Shown: piece after piece, positions 33,810 to 43,698 of the stretch
Layout: each line of letters starts with the position of its first letter
Position numbering within the stretch: position 1 is the first letter of the stretch
NCBI RefSeq assembly: GCF_004785955.1
Contig: NZ_SJER01000001.1
Coordinates: forward strand, 1,054,001 to 1,118,000
Direction of reading: 5' to 3'
Length of the DNA stretch: 64,000 bases
Source of the DNA: Halostella litorea
Lineage (GTDB): Archaea > Halobacteriota > Halobacteria > Halobacteriales > Natronoarchaeaceae
Translations under genes and position numbers: made by a program
The notes under the pieces: model-generated
Told to the model about the DNA's origin: nothing
What the model saw: the letters and a program-made list of their open reading frames with translations, nothing else
The model's database searches: none

Positions 33810-36304
33810 GCAGCGACCGCGAGGGCGCGCCCGAGGCCGACACGGAGTACCAGCACCCCGAGGACGACGGGCCGGAGCCGGAGAAACACTGCGGCCACGG
33901 CCGCGGCGGGATGGGCGAGGAGGTCAGCCGCAAGGAGGACAAGCGCTTCATCACCGGCCGGGGCGACTACGTCGACGACATCAAGAAGCCGGGGATGCTC
34001 CACTGCGAGATCGTCCGGAGCCCCCACGCCCACGCCCGGATCGAGGAGATAGACGGCTCCCGCGCCGAGGCGATGGACGAGGTCGTCGCCGTCCTCACGG
34101 CGGAGGACCTGCTGGCCCACGACCTGGCGACGATGCCGACGCTGATGGACGACACGCAGGACGTGCTGGTCAACGAGAAGGTGAAGTTCCAGTCCCAGGA
34201 GGTCGCCGCGGTCATCGCCGAGGACCGCTACGCGGCGAAGGACGGCGCACAGAAGGTCGAGGTCGAGTACGACGTGCTCGACCCGGTCGTCGACGCCGAG
34301 GAGGCCCTGGAGGACGACGCGCCGCTCGTCCGCGAGGAACTGGAGGACCAGGAGGACAACCACATCTTCGACTGGGAGACGGGCGACCGGGAGGAGACCG
34401 ACCGCGTCTTCGACGAGGCCGACGTGACCGTCGAGGAGGACATGCTGTACCAGCGGCTCCACCCCGCGCCCATCGAGACCTGCGGCGCGGTCGCCGACTG
34501 GGACCCCGGCAAGGACAAGATGACGGTCCACATGACCTCGCAGGCACCCCACGCCCACCGCACCCTGTTCTCGCAGGTGTCGGGCATCCCGGAGCACAAG
34601 GTCCGGATCGTCAGCCCGGACGTCGGCGGCGGGTTCGGCAACAAGGTGCCGATCTACCCCGGGTACGTCGTCGCCGCGGCGGCGTCGTACGTGCTGGAGG
34701 AGCCGGTCAAGTGGATCGAGGAGCGCTCGGAGAACATCCAGACGACGGGCTTTGCCCGCGACTACGACATGACGGGCGAACTCGCCGCCACCGAGGACGG
34801 CGTGATCGAGGGCGTCAAGGTCGACGTGCTCGCCAACCACGGCGCGTACAACGCGGCGGCCCAGCCCTCGAAGTTCCCGGCCGGCTTCTTCAACATCTTC
34901 ACCGGGTCGTACGACATCGAGGCGGCCCACGGCTCGCTGACGGGGGTGTACACGAACACCGCGCCGGGCGGCGTCGCCTACCGGTGTTCGTTCCGCGTCA
35001 CCGAGGCGGTGTACCTCATCGAGCGGATGGTGAAGGTGCTCGCCGACGAACTCGACGTCGACCCCGCGGAGATCCGGCGGAGGAACTTCATCCCCTCGGA
35101 CGCGTTCCCCTACGAGTCCGCGACGGGATGGAACTACGACTCCGGGAACTACGGGAAGGCGCTGGACAAGGCCCTGGAGATGGCCGACTACGAGCACTAC
35201 CGCGAGGAACAGCAGCGCCGCATCGAGGAGGACGCCGACAAACTGCTCGGCATCGGCATCTCCTCGTTCACCGAGGTGGTCGGGGCCGGCCCCGGCAAGC
35301 AGTGTGACATCGCCGGCATCGAGATGTTCGACTCCGCCGACCTCCGGGTGAACCCGACCGGCAACGCCGTCCTGCGCGTCGGCGTCCAGACGCAGGGGCA
35401 GGGCCACGAGACGACGTTCGCACAGATCGTCGCCGAGGAACTGGGCATGGACGTCGACGACATCACCGTCGAACACGGCGACACCGACACCGAGCCGTAC
35501 GGGCTGGGCACCTACGGCTCGCGGTCGACGCCGGTCGCCGGCGCGGCCGCCGCCGTCGCCGCGCGCAAGGTGCGGGACAAGGCCAAGTCCATCGCGGCCA
35601 ACGAACTGGAGGCCGCCGAGGAGGACATCGAGTGGGACCGCGAGTCCGGCGAGTTCCACGTCGCCGGCGCGCCCGACCGGTCGATCACCATCACCGAGAT
35701 CGCAGCGGGCGCGTACATGAACCACCCCAGCGACGAGGAGCCGGGGCTGGAGGCGGTGAACTACTACGACCCGCCGGAGATGACGTACCCGTTCGGGTCG
35801 TACATCGTGGTCGTGGAGATAGACCGCGAGACCGGGGAGATCGAGTTCGAGAAGTTCGTCGCCGTCGACGACTGCGGCAACCGGATCAACCCCATGATCA
35901 TCGAGGGGCAGATCCACGGCGGCCTCGCACAGGGGATCGGCACGGCGCTCCTGGAACACGTCACCTACGACGACAACGGCAACGTCACGGGCGGCGACTT
36001 CATGAACTACCTGCTGCCGACCGCAAACGAGATCCCGAACTTCGAGACGGGCCACACCGTCACGCCGTCGCCCCACCACCCGATCGGGGCGAAAGGCGTC
36101 GGCGAGTCGCCGACCGTCGGCTCGCCGCCGGCGATCGTCAACGCCGTCGTCGACGCGATGGCCCACGAGGGGATCAGCCACGTCGAGATGCCGATGACGC
36201 CCGACGTGGTCTGGGAGAAACTGGACGAGGTCGGGCTGAGCCACCAGCCCGTCCACAACGTCGAGTTCAGCGTCGAGGACGACGGGGAACCGGCCGACGA
36301 CTGA
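33806..36304 (+). CDS. coxL: Form I aerobic CO dehydrogenase, molybdopterin large subunit
   Basis: An 832-residue catalytic subunit that oxidises CO to CO2 at a Mo-Cu centre. The form I active-site motif is AYRCSFR at residues 391-397 (34976-34996); Cys394 corresponds to the Cu-binding Cys388 of Oligotropha CoxL. The catalytic Glu is Glu767 in [16 protein letters not shown], matching Glu763. Other xanthine-oxidase family motifs are present, for example GGGFGNK and the MoCo-binding QGQGHETT. The N-terminus is acidic ([19 protein letters not shown]). It is transcribed with coxM and coxS with four-base overlaps. Confidence 0.95.
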   Translation: MSSDREGAPEADTEYQHPEDDGPEPEKHCGHGRGGMGEEVSRKEDKRFITGRGDYVDDIKKPGMLHCEIVRSPHAHARIEEIDGSRAEAMDEVVAVLTAEDLLAHDLATMPTLMDDTQDVLVNEKVKFQSQEVAAVIAEDRYAAKDGAQKVEVEYDVLDPVVDAEEALEDDAPLVREELEDQEDNHIFDWETGDREETDRVFDEADVTVEEDMLYQRLHPAPIETCGAVADWDPGKDKMTVHMTSQAPHAHRTLFSQVSGIPEHKVRIVSPDVGGGFGNKVPIYPGYVVAAAASYVLEEPVKWIEERSENIQTTGFARDYDMTGELAATEDGVIEGVKVDVLANHGAYNAAAQPSKFPAGFFNIFTGSYDIEAAHGSLTGVYTNTAPGGVAYRCSFRVTEAVYLIERMVKVLADELDVDPAEIRRRNFIPSDAFPYESATGWNYDSGNYGKALDKALEMADYEHYREEQQRRIEEDADKLLGIGISSFTEVVGAGPGKQCDIAGIEMFDSADLRVNPTGNAVLRVGVQTQGQGHETTFAQIVAEELGMDVDDITVEHGDTDTEPYGLGTYGSRSTPVAGAAAAVAARKVRDKAKSIAANELEAAEEDIEWDRESGEFHVAGAPDRSITITEIAAGAYMNHPSDEEPGLEAVNYYDPPEMTYPFGSYIVVVEIDRETGEIEFEKFVAVDDCGNRINPMIIEGQIHGGLAQGIGTALLEHVTYDDNGNVTGGDFMNYLLPTANEIPNFETGHTVTPSPHHPIGAKGVGESPTVGSPPAIVNAVVDAMAHEGISHVEMPMTPDVVWEKLDEVGLSHQPVHNVEFSVEDDGEPADD

Positions 36305-36358
36305 CGGAGCACGCCGGCCGGGGCACCGCCCCCGCCGGGCGTTCGACACCACCACACG

Positions 36359-37477
36359 ATGACCACCGACGACACAGCAGACGGCGAACCGAACGGCGAC
36401 CGGAGCCGGATCGACGACGGTGACGTATCGACGCTGGAAGAGGAACTGCGGGCGCGCGGCGAGCCGTACGCCCGGGCGACGGTCGTCCGGCGGGAGCCGC
36501 CGGTGTCGTCGAACGTCGGCGACCGCGCGGTCGTCACCGCCGACGGCGAACTGCACGGCTGGGTCGGCGGCGCGGCCTGCGCCCAGTCCATCGTCGCGAC
36601 GCAGGGCCGAGAGGCGATAGAGGCCGACGCGCCGCGCCTGGTCGGGATCGCGCCGGACCCGGAGACGGTCGACCGGCCCGGCCTCGACGCGTTCCCGATG
36701 ACGTGTCACAGCGACGGCGTCCTGGAGATATTCCTCGAACCGGTGACGCCGACGACCGAACTCGTCGTCGTCGGTGACTCGCCGGTCGCGGGGTCGCTGA
36801 CCCGGCTCGCGGACGAGTTGGCGCTGGACGTGACCCGCGTCGTCGCGGACGCGGCCGACGCCGGCGACGTGCCCGACGGGACCGACGTGGTCGACACGGT
36901 CGACCCGGACGGGATCGCCGCCGCGGTCGGCCCGTCGCCGCTCGTCGTCGTCGCGTCGATGGGGAAGTACGACGCCCGCGGGATCGCCGCCGGCGTCGCC
37001 GCGGACGCGCCCTACGTCGGGCTGATCGCCAGCGACGCGCGGGCCGAGGAGGAGGTCGCACGCGCCGCGGACCTGCTCGACTCCGACCCCGAGAGCGTCC
37101 GCGCGGCGGTCACCAACCCAGCGGGCGTCAACATCGAGGCCCGCACGCCGGCCGAACTCGCCGCCGGCCTGCTCGCGGAAGTCGTCGACGTGCGGGCGGG
37201 CGTGTCGGGCGGCGCGGCCGTCGGTAGTGCAGCCGATGGGGCCGAGACGACCGACGACGAGACCGCAGACAGCGACGCGGATGCGGCCGCAGATGACGGG
37301 GACGACGCGGGCGGCTCTGAACCAGCCGTCGACCCGGTCTGCGGGATGACGGTCGACCCGGACGACGCCGCGGCGTCCGTCGAGCACGGCGGGCGGACGT
37401 ACCACTTCTGCTGTCACGGCTGTGCCGACTCCTTCGAGTCCGAGCCGTCCGCGTACGTGGAGGAGGTGAACGCGTGA
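36359..37477 (+). CDS. coxF: XdhC/CoxF-type maturation factor fused to a YHS metal-binding domain
   Basis: A 372-residue protein with an N-terminal XdhC/CoxF domain (about residues 30-110: PYARATVVRREPPVSSNVGD, VGGAACAQ) and a Rossmann-like second domain (about 125-265). A 45-residue acidic, low-complexity linker follows, then a YHS domain from residue 325: DPVCGMTVD, then FCCHGC. Its Cys are 328, 351, 352 and 355, with His353. XdhC proteins guide sulfuration and insertion of MoCo. The YHS domain is typical of metal-resistance and copper-handling proteins, so this fusion may help deliver Cu to CoxL. A 54-base gap separates it from coxL; coxD overlaps by four bases. Confidence 0.88.
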   Translation: MTTDDTADGEPNGDRSRIDDGDVSTLEEELRARGEPYARATVVRREPPVSSNVGDRAVVTADGELHGWVGGAACAQSIVATQGREAIEADAPRLVGIAPDPETVDRPGLDAFPMTCHSDGVLEIFLEPVTPTTELVVVGDSPVAGSLTRLADELALDVTRVVADAADAGDVPDGTDVVDTVDPDGIAAAVGPSPLVVVASMGKYDARGIAAGVAADAPYVGLIASDARAEEEVARAADLLDSDPESVRAAVTNPAGVNIEARTPAELAAGLLAEVVDVRAGVSGGAAVGSAADGAETTDDETADSDADAAADDGDDAGGSEPAVDPVCGMTVDPDDAAASVEHGGRTYHFCCHGCADSFESEPSAYVEEVNA

Positions 37478-38442
37478 GCGAGCGGCTCGCCGCGGCGTCG
37501 TTCGGGGACGTGACCGAGGAAGACCTCCGGGAGCGGTTCGACCGGACCGACTACGTCGCCGACGACCGCACCGTGACGACCGTCTCGCTTGCCCTGCAGT
37601 TAGGTCAACCCCTGCTCGTCGAGGGGCCGCCGGGCAGCGGGAAGACGGAACTCGGCAAGGCGCTTGCCAAGGGGTTCGACACGGAGCTGATCCGGCTGCA
37701 GTGCTACGAGGGGCTGACCGCCGAGAACGCGCTGTACGAGTGGAACTACACGAAGCAGCTCCTCGCGGTGCAGGGCGACGGGGGGCGGGGCGGCGGGCGC
37801 GAGGCCGCCGTGGACGAGGGCGCGGCCGGCTCCGGCGTCGGCTCGGTGTTCGGCGAGGAGTACCTCCTCGAACGGCCGCTGCTGCGGGCGCTCCGGTCCG
37901 ATGGCGACCGGCCGCCGGTGTTGCTCGTCGACGAGATCGACCGCGCCGACGAGGCGTTCGAGGCGTTCCTGCTGGAGCTGCTGTCGGACTTCCAGGTGTC
38001 GATCCCGGAGTACGGCACCGTCAGCGCCGACCGGCCGCCGGTCGTGGTGCTCACGTCGAACCGGACCCGCGGGCTGGGCGACGCGCTGAAGCGGCGCTGC
38101 CTGTATCTCCACGTCGAGCCGCCGTCGTTCGAGACGGAGTACGAGATCGTCCGCCGCAAGGTGCCGGAGCTCGACGCCGCCGTCGCGGCCGAGGTGTGTG
38201 CCGTCGTCGAGCGGTTGCGCGAGGAGTCGTTCCTCAAGCAGCCCGGCGTCGCCGAGACGCTGGACTGGGCCCGCGCCGTCGCGCGGCTCCGCCACGAGGG
38301 GGACGAACCGATCCCCGCGGACGCCATCGACCGGACGATCGGCTGCCTGCTGAAGGAGGCCGAGGACGTCTCGCGCGTCGACACCGAACTCTTAGAGCGG
38401 CTCCGGGAGGCGGCGGCCGCGGCGAGCGAACGGGTCGACTGA
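37474..38442 (+). CDS. coxD: MoxR-type AAA+ ATPase CoxD
   Basis: A 322-residue AAA+ ATPase. Walker A is EGPPGSGKTELGK and Walker B is LLVDEIDRADEAFEAFLLELLSDFQV, with sensor I in VVLTSNRTRGLGDALKRR, a MoxR-type arrangement. A Gly/Arg-rich insertion (about residues 105-125) follows the first half. In bacteria CoxD is needed to mature the Mo-Cu centre of apo-CO dehydrogenase, with CoxE. Start GTG, overlapping coxF by four bases; coxE begins four bases after the end. Confidence 0.93.
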   Translation: MSERLAAASFGDVTEEDLRERFDRTDYVADDRTVTTVSLALQLGQPLLVEGPPGSGKTELGKALAKGFDTELIRLQCYEGLTAENALYEWNYTKQLLAVQGDGGRGGGREAAVDEGAAGSGVGSVFGEEYLLERPLLRALRSDGDRPPVLLVDEIDRADEAFEAFLLELLSDFQVSIPEYGTVSADRPPVVVLTSNRTRGLGDALKRRCLYLHVEPPSFETEYEIVRRKVPELDAAVAAEVCAVVERLREESFLKQPGVAETLDWARAVARLRHEGDEPIPADAIDRTIGCLLKEAEDVSRVDTELLERLREAAAAASERVD

Positions 38443-38445
38443 CCC

Positions 38446-39846
38446 ATGCCCCGGAACGACGGACCGGACGGGCCGACCGACGCCGGCGACCGCCCGGCCG
38501 GCCTCAACGACCGCGGCGACGACGGGGGCGTGCCGGACTTCCCCGCCGCCCGGAAACACGTCCTGACCGAGCTGTTCCGGTTCGTCGCCGACCTGCGGGC
38601 CGAGGGCGCGAGCGTCGCCGGGTCCGCGACCCTCGACGCCGCCCGGGCGCTGGCCGCGGTCGGGTTGGACGACGAGCGCCGCGTCGCGGCCGCGCTCCGC
38701 GCGACCCTGCTCTCGGAGAGGGCCGACGCCGAGGCGTTCGACGAGGCGTTCCCGACGTTCTGGCACCGCCTGCGGACCGGGCTCGACCGGATCGCCACGG
38801 CCGCGGACGGGCCGTCCCCGTCGGGCGACGACGAAGGAGAAACCGCCGGCTCGTCGGCGGACGGCGGGGCGGACGACGGCGACGCGGACCTGCTCGCCGA
38901 CGCCGACCCGCCCGAGCTAGACGGCGGGGGCGACGGGGAAATCGAGGTCCGGATCCCGACCGACCGCCGCCGCGCGTCCGGCGACCGGCCGGCCGACGGC
39001 GAGGGGGACGCCCGGCGGTACAGCCGCGCCGGCGAGAGCCAGCCGGTCGACGCCGCGACGCCGTCCGGCCCCGACGACGCCGCGGCGATAGACCGGTTCG
39101 TCGACGCCCTGTCGTCGCTCCCCGGCCGCCGTCGCCGGCGGGCGACGGCCGGGCCGGACGTGGACGCGCGGGGCGCGCTCCGGGCGAGCCTGGCGACCGG
39201 CGGCGTGCCGGTGGACCTGCCGCGGCGCGAGCCGACGCCCAGCGAACTGCGCTGTTGCCTGCTCGTGGACGTCAGCGGCTCCGTCCTCGACACCGTCGAC
39301 CGGAGCGCGCTGCTCGCGCTGGCCGAGCGGGCGACGACCCGCGCGCTCGACGCCCGGGTGTTCCTGTTCGACACGGACCTCGTCGAGGCGACCGACGCGT
39401 TCGCGCGGGCCGACGGCGAGCCGGCCGCCGCCCTCCGGGCCGCCAACGTGGAGTGGGGCGGCGGCACCCGCATCGGCCACGCGTTCGACGCGCTCCGGCG
39501 GACGGCCCCGTACGCGGTCGACCGCCGGACCGTCGTCGTGGTCGTCAGCGACGGCCTCGACGTGGGCGACTCCGCGGACCTGGCCGACGGGATCACCTGG
39601 CTCGCCGACCGGGCGAGCGCGGTCGTCTGGCTCAACCCGCTCGCCGTCTCGCCAGCGTACGAGCCGACGTCCCGCGGGATGGCGACGGTGCTGCCGTACG
39701 TCGACGCGCTGTTCGGCTTCGCCGCGGCGGACGACCTGGCCGAGGCGGCCCGCCAGCTGGAGACGCGGGGGCTCGCCGGCGCGGTCGGCTACGAGCGCGA
39801 CGGTGGCCGGTCGCGGAGCGCCGCGGACGGGGGTGACCCGGCGTGA
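38446..39846 (+). CDS. coxE: VWA-domain CoxE protein
   Basis: A 466-residue protein of the CoxE family, partner of CoxD. The N-terminal half is helical (FPAARKHVLTELFRFVADLRAEG...) and then acidic low-complexity (about residues 120-195). The VWA domain at about 265-430 has the MIDAS motif DVSGS at 275-279, and conserved VVVVVSDGLDVGDS later. CoxE is thought to act with CoxD in metal-cofactor maturation. Four bases separate it from coxD, and the end overlaps the DUF364-type gene by four bases. Confidence 0.92.
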   Translation: MPRNDGPDGPTDAGDRPAGLNDRGDDGGVPDFPAARKHVLTELFRFVADLRAEGASVAGSATLDAARALAAVGLDDERRVAAALRATLLSERADAEAFDEAFPTFWHRLRTGLDRIATAADGPSPSGDDEGETAGSSADGGADDGDADLLADADPPELDGGGDGEIEVRIPTDRRRASGDRPADGEGDARRYSRAGESQPVDAATPSGPDDAAAIDRFVDALSSLPGRRRRRATAGPDVDARGALRASLATGGVPVDLPRREPTPSELRCCLLVDVSGSVLDTVDRSALLALAERATTRALDARVFLFDTDLVEATDAFARADGEPAAALRAANVEWGGGTRIGHAFDALRRTAPYAVDRRTVVVVVSDGLDVGDSADLADGITWLADRASAVVWLNPLAVSPAYEPTSRGMATVLPYVDALFGFAAADDLAEAARQLETRGLAGAVGYERDGGRSRSAADGGDPA

Positions 39847-40658
39847 GCGACCGCCTCCTGCCGGCGGTAGTCGACGCGCTCCGGGCGCGGGGCGCGCTCG
39901 CCGGCCCCCGGCTCGACCGGGTGACCGTCGGCGACGCAGCGGTGTTCGTGGAACTCGTCGACGGGGGAGCCGACGGCGCGCGGCCGGCGGGGCTGGCACA
40001 CCGGCCCTCCGGCGGGGAGCCGCCCGTCGGCGACACCGTCGCGGCGCTGCTCGACCCGATTAGGGACGGGACCGGGGGCGACACGGCGGAAGGGCGCGGG
40101 GCGCGCGCCGTGGCCGTCGCGACGCTGAACGCCCTCTCGGCCCCGCACGTCCGGTGGCGGACGGGCGACCCGATGGCGCTGCTGGCGGGGTCCGTCGACG
40201 TCGTCGTCACCGTCGGGCTGTTCCGCCCGGCGTTCCGGAAGTTCGCCGACGTGGAGGTCCGGGTCGTCGAGCGCGGAGCCGTCGGCGACGTGTCGGCCCC
40301 GGCGAGCGTCGACGTCCGGACGTTCCGCCCGGCGGGGACGGCGGCGGCGATGGCCGACGCCGACGTCGTGTTCGTCACCGGGTCGACGCTCGTGTACGGC
40401 GGGACCGAGCGGTACCTCGCGGCGGCCCCCGACGACGCCGCGGTGGTCCTCGTCGGCGCGACGGCGTCGTGCCTGCCGGAGCCGCTGTTCGACGCCGGCG
40501 TCGACGTGGTCGCGGGGGCCAGCGTCGACGACCCGGCCGGCGTCCGCGCGGCCGTCGCGGGCGGGGCCTGCGGGACCGACCTCCACGACAGCGGCGTCCG
40601 GAAGGTGTACGCGGCGCGCGAACGGCCCTCGACCATCGAACTGCGGGAGACAACCTGA
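39843..40658 (+). CDS. DUF364 (putative heavy-metal chelation, Rossmann-like) protein
   Basis: A 271-residue protein with an N-terminal enolase N-like segment and a C-terminal Rossmann-like domain (VDVVVTVGLFRPAFRKFADV, DVVFVTGSTLVYGGTERYLAAAPDDAAVVLVGATASCLPEPLF). I assign it to the DUF364 family, described as a putative heavy-metal chelation domain and often found near metal-transport or Mo-enzyme genes. It has few Cys (near 215 and 242). It is translationally coupled to coxE by a four-base overlap, start GTG, with a one-base gap to the next gene. Confidence 0.75.
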   Translation: MSDRLLPAVVDALRARGALAGPRLDRVTVGDAAVFVELVDGGADGARPAGLAHRPSGGEPPVGDTVAALLDPIRDGTGGDTAEGRGARAVAVATLNALSAPHVRWRTGDPMALLAGSVDVVVTVGLFRPAFRKFADVEVRVVERGAVGDVSAPASVDVRTFRPAGTAAAMADADVVFVTGSTLVYGGTERYLAAAPDDAAVVLVGATASCLPEPLFDAGVDVVAGASVDDPAGVRAAVAGGACGTDLHDSGVRKVYAARERPSTIELRETT

Positions 40659-40659
40659 C

Positions 40660-41826
40660 ATGTCCGAGCACAACTGGAGCGTTCCGGAGACGGAAGTGGT
40701 ACAGCACGTCGCCGACAGCCTCGATGCCGGCGGGCCCGACGTCCTCGCGACGGTCGTCGACGTCGAGGGCAACGCCTACCGCCGGCCGGGGGCGAAGATG
40801 CTCCTCGACGCCGACGGCGAGGGGGTCGGCTCGATCACCGCCGGCTGCCTCGAACACGAACTCCTGTCGGCCGCCGATCGGATCCGGGAGCGCGGCCGGC
40901 CGGAACTGGTCACCTACGACCTGATGGAGGACGACGAGGAGGACGTCTGGGGCCTCGGCGTCGGCTGCAACGGGGTCATCGAAGTCCTGCTCGAACCGCT
41001 GGACGCGACGTACCGGCCGGCCGTCGACGCGTTCGAGGCCGGGCGCGACGTGGGCGTCGTCACCGTGCTCGACGCCGAGGAGGGCTTCGAGCGGGGCGAC
41101 CGCGCGTACTACTACCCCGACGAGGACCGGCTCGAACTGCCCGACGGGTCGCCGGCCGACGGGTGGCCGGCCGACCGGATCGCGGGGCCGGCGGCCGACC
41201 TCGCCGAGCGCGGGCGTTCGGACACGCTGCGCGTCGAGTCGGCGGGGCTGGACCTGTTCGTCGACGGCCTCGCGGCCCCGGCGGACCTGGTGGTGTTCGG
41301 CTCCGGACACGACGTCGGCCCCGTCACCGAACTGGCGGTCCGGAACGACTTCCGCGTGACCGTCGTCGGCTTCCGCGGCGGCGTCGACCTCGCCGAGCGG
41401 TTCCCCGCGGCCGACCGGACGGTGACGACTTCGCCCGGGAGCGTCGCGGCGGACGTGCCGTTGGACGAGCGGACGCACGCGGTGGTTATGACCCACAACT
41501 TCGTCGACGACCGGATCACCGTCGAGGCGCTGCTCGCCTCGTCGGCCCCGTACGTCGGCCTCATGGGGCCACGCGAGCGGTTCGAGCGGATGCGCGAGGC
41601 GTTCGACGGGGTCGACGAGTCCGACCTCGACTCGCTGTACACGCCGGTCGGCCTGGACCTGGGCGGCGGGACGCCCTACCAGATCGCACACAGCATCGTC
41701 GCGGAGGCCCTCGCCGTCGAACACGGCCGCGAGCCCCGCCACCTGCGGGAGCGCGAGGGCCACATCCACGACCGCGCCGAAGCGGGCGACCCCGCGGCCG
41801 ACGGGGTCGACGCGGAGCCGCGGTAG
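40660..41826 (+). CDS. coxI: XdhC/CoxI-type MoCo maturation factor
   Basis: A 388-residue XdhC family protein. The N-terminal domain has VVDVEGNAYRRPGAKMLLDADG and GSITAGCLEHELL, the canonical GAKM...GxxGGC region. The C-terminal Rossmann domain has VVFGSGHDVGPVTELAV, HAVVMTHNFVDDRITVEALL and GLDLGGGTPYQIAHSIVAEAL. It matches bacterial CoxI/XdhC, which bind and sulfurate MoCo and load it onto the apo-enzyme. It is the last gene of the cox run. The following hydrolase has its own TATA-like element. Confidence 0.88.
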   Translation: MSEHNWSVPETEVVQHVADSLDAGGPDVLATVVDVEGNAYRRPGAKMLLDADGEGVGSITAGCLEHELLSAADRIRERGRPELVTYDLMEDDEEDVWGLGVGCNGVIEVLLEPLDATYRPAVDAFEAGRDVGVVTVLDAEEGFERGDRAYYYPDEDRLELPDGSPADGWPADRIAGPAADLAERGRSDTLRVESAGLDLFVDGLAAPADLVVFGSGHDVGPVTELAVRNDFRVTVVGFRGGVDLAERFPAADRTVTTSPGSVAADVPLDERTHAVVMTHNFVDDRITVEALLASSAPYVGLMGPRERFERMREAFDGVDESDLDSLYTPVGLDLGGGTPYQIAHSIVAEALAVEHGREPRHLREREGHIHDRAEAGDPAADGVDAEPR

Positions 41827-41892
41827 CGCGCGGAGCGAGAGCCGTCCCGTGACGAAACCGACTTATTCCGGTCGCGGGAAACCCGCCGTGTC

Positions 41893-42771
41893 GTGACACG
41901 AGACGCCCTCCACGAACCCGACGACAGCGTCGCCCTCCCCGACGGACGGTCGCTCGCCTACGCCGAGTACGGCGCGAGCGACGGGACGCCGGTCCTCTAC
42001 TGCCACGGGACGCCGGGATCGCGGCTCCTCGCGGCGGTCTTCGACGACGCCGCCGAGCGCCGCGGGGTGCGGCTGGTCGCCCCGGACCGCCCCGGCGTCG
42101 GCCGGTCGGACCCCGACCCCGACCGGACGCTCGGCGACTGGGGGGCCGACGCCGCCGCGCTCGCGGACGCGCTCGGCGTCGACGAGTTCGGCCTGCTCGG
42201 GTTCTCCGGCGGCGGCCCGCACGCGCTCGCGGTCGCTGCGCGCCGCCCAGACCGCGTCGCCCGCGTCGCCCTCGTCAGCACCGTCGCGCCGCCGGACGCC
42301 CCGTCGGAGGGGGTCAGCGGGATGAACCGGGCGGTGAACGCGGTCGCGCGCCGGTCGGCACTGCTGACGGGCGCGCTGTTCCGACTGCAGTCGTTCGCCG
42401 TCGAGCGGTCCGACCCCGAGGCGCTCGTCGGGCAGTTCAGCGACCGGCCGCTGTCGGCGTTCGAGGCGCGGACCGAGCGGCCGTTCGGCCCGCTCGTCGC
42501 GGCGAACCTGCAGGAGGCGTACCGCCAGGGGACGGCGGCCGCCGCCCGCGAGACGCGCCTGTTCGTCCGCGACTGGGGGTTCGACCTCGCGGACGCGGCG
42601 GCCCCGGTCCGGCTCTGGCACGGCGCGGGCGACACGAACGCGCCGCTCTCGGGGGCGGCGTACCTCGCCGACGAACTGCCGGACGCCGAACTGACCCGGT
42701 TGCCCGACGACGACCACCTGTCGACGCTGGTCGAGCGCCGCGCCGCGGCCGTCGAGTGGCTCGCCGACTAG
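41893..42771 (+). CDS. Alpha/beta hydrolase
   Basis: A 292-residue hydrolase. The oxyanion motif is LYCHGTPGSRLL, the nucleophile elbow is GFSGGGP with the catalytic Ser, and the C-terminal strands carry RLWHGAGDTNAPLS (acid) and DDDHLSTL (His). It looks complete and soluble. A TATA-like CTTATTCC near 41864-41871 lies 22-29 bases ahead of the GTG start, so it probably has its own leaderless mRNA and is not part of the cox run. The substrate is unknown. Confidence 0.85.
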   Translation: MTRDALHEPDDSVALPDGRSLAYAEYGASDGTPVLYCHGTPGSRLLAAVFDDAAERRGVRLVAPDRPGVGRSDPDPDRTLGDWGADAAALADALGVDEFGLLGFSGGGPHALAVAARRPDRVARVALVSTVAPPDAPSEGVSGMNRAVNAVARRSALLTGALFRLQSFAVERSDPEALVGQFSDRPLSAFEARTERPFGPLVAANLQEAYRQGTAAAARETRLFVRDWGFDLADAAAPVRLWHGAGDTNAPLSGAAYLADELPDAELTRLPDDDHLSTLVERRAAAVEWLAD

Positions 42772-42777
42772 GGCGGG

Positions 42778-43638
42778 TCAGTTCTCCCGCGGGTCGGCGT
42801 GTTCCCGCACGTACGCAAGCAGGTCGTCGCCGGTGACGTCGACGCCCTGCCGGGCGAAGAAGGCGGCCACGTTCTCGCAGTCGCGTTCGAGGAACTCCTC
42901 GGCGTTGGGGTGGTGGATCGTCACCGCCTGGCCGACGTCGATGACGACGAGGTGGCCGTCGTACACGACGACGTTGTACTCCGAGAGGTCGCCGTGGACG
43001 AGGCCGGCGTCGTACAGCCGGCGGACGTACTCCCGGAGCACCTCGTAGGCCGTCTCCGGGTTCTCGACGTGGACCTCGGCGAGCCGTTTCGCCCGCTCGC
43101 CGTCGTGGCCGAGGAACTCCATGACCAGGGCGTTGCGCTCGACGGCGATGGGGTCGGGGACGCGGACGCCCGCCGCCTGCGCGCGCTTCAGGTTGGCGTA
43201 CTCCTTTTTCGTCCACGCGAGGACGACCCGCTTCTTGTCGCCGCCGAGTTCCTCGATCCGGGGGTCGCCGGTGAGGTAGTCCCGCATGTCCCGGAAGTCG
43301 CTGGCGTTGATCCGGTACACCTTGATCGCCACCTCGCCGCCGCTGCCCAGCGCGGCGTACACGTTCGCCTCCTTGCCCGTGGAGACGGGGCCGCCCAGGG
43401 CGTCGACGTACCCGTCCTGTACGAGCTTGTACAGCGCGGCGAAGGTGGCGTCGTCGAACACCGACGCCTCCACCTTGAACCGCTCGCTGTTCTTTATCTT
43501 CTTCCGGAACTCGTCGAACTCCCGGTCCCGCCGGCGGGCGATGCGGTCGGCCTCCGTGTCCGAGACGTCCAGTTCCTCCCACTCGTCGCCCGGCGCGTCG
43601 GCGTTTTCCCGGTCGACCAGCCCGTACTCGTCGGTCAT
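42778..43638 (-). CDS. rio1: Serine/threonine protein kinase RIO1
   Basis: A 286-residue RIO1 kinase, an atypical kinase that assists late 40S/30S subunit maturation. Signature motifs are GGPVSTGKEANVYAA (nucleotide loop), the catalytic loop LVHGDLSEYNV and DVGQAV (metal loop). The N-terminus is acidic (DAPGDEWEELDVSDTEADRIARR). It lies on the same strand as the aIF1A gene, 60 bases after it, and both belong to ribosome biogenesis/initiation, so they may share a transcript. Confidence 0.95.
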   Translation of the reverse strand: MTDEYGLVDRENADAPGDEWEELDVSDTEADRIARRRDREFDEFRKKIKNSERFKVEASVFDDATFAALYKLVQDGYVDALGGPVSTGKEANVYAALGSGGEVAIKVYRINASDFRDMRDYLTGDPRIEELGGDKKRVVLAWTKKEYANLKRAQAAGVRVPDPIAVERNALVMEFLGHDGERAKRLAEVHVENPETAYEVLREYVRRLYDAGLVHGDLSEYNVVVYDGHLVVIDVGQAVTIHHPNAEEFLERDCENVAAFFARQGVDVTGDDLLAYVREHADPREN

Positions 43639-43698
43639 GGTCGGGGGGACGGATCACCGGCTACGGGGTGGTGGGTTCGCGGTGTCGCCATAGAAGAG

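Noticed and set aside
33785..37417. A very long open frame on the minus strand across coxL and coxF
   Set aside because: It is an antisense shadow of the cox genes. It has no family motifs and its residue pattern is the reverse-complement pattern of GC-rich coding DNA.
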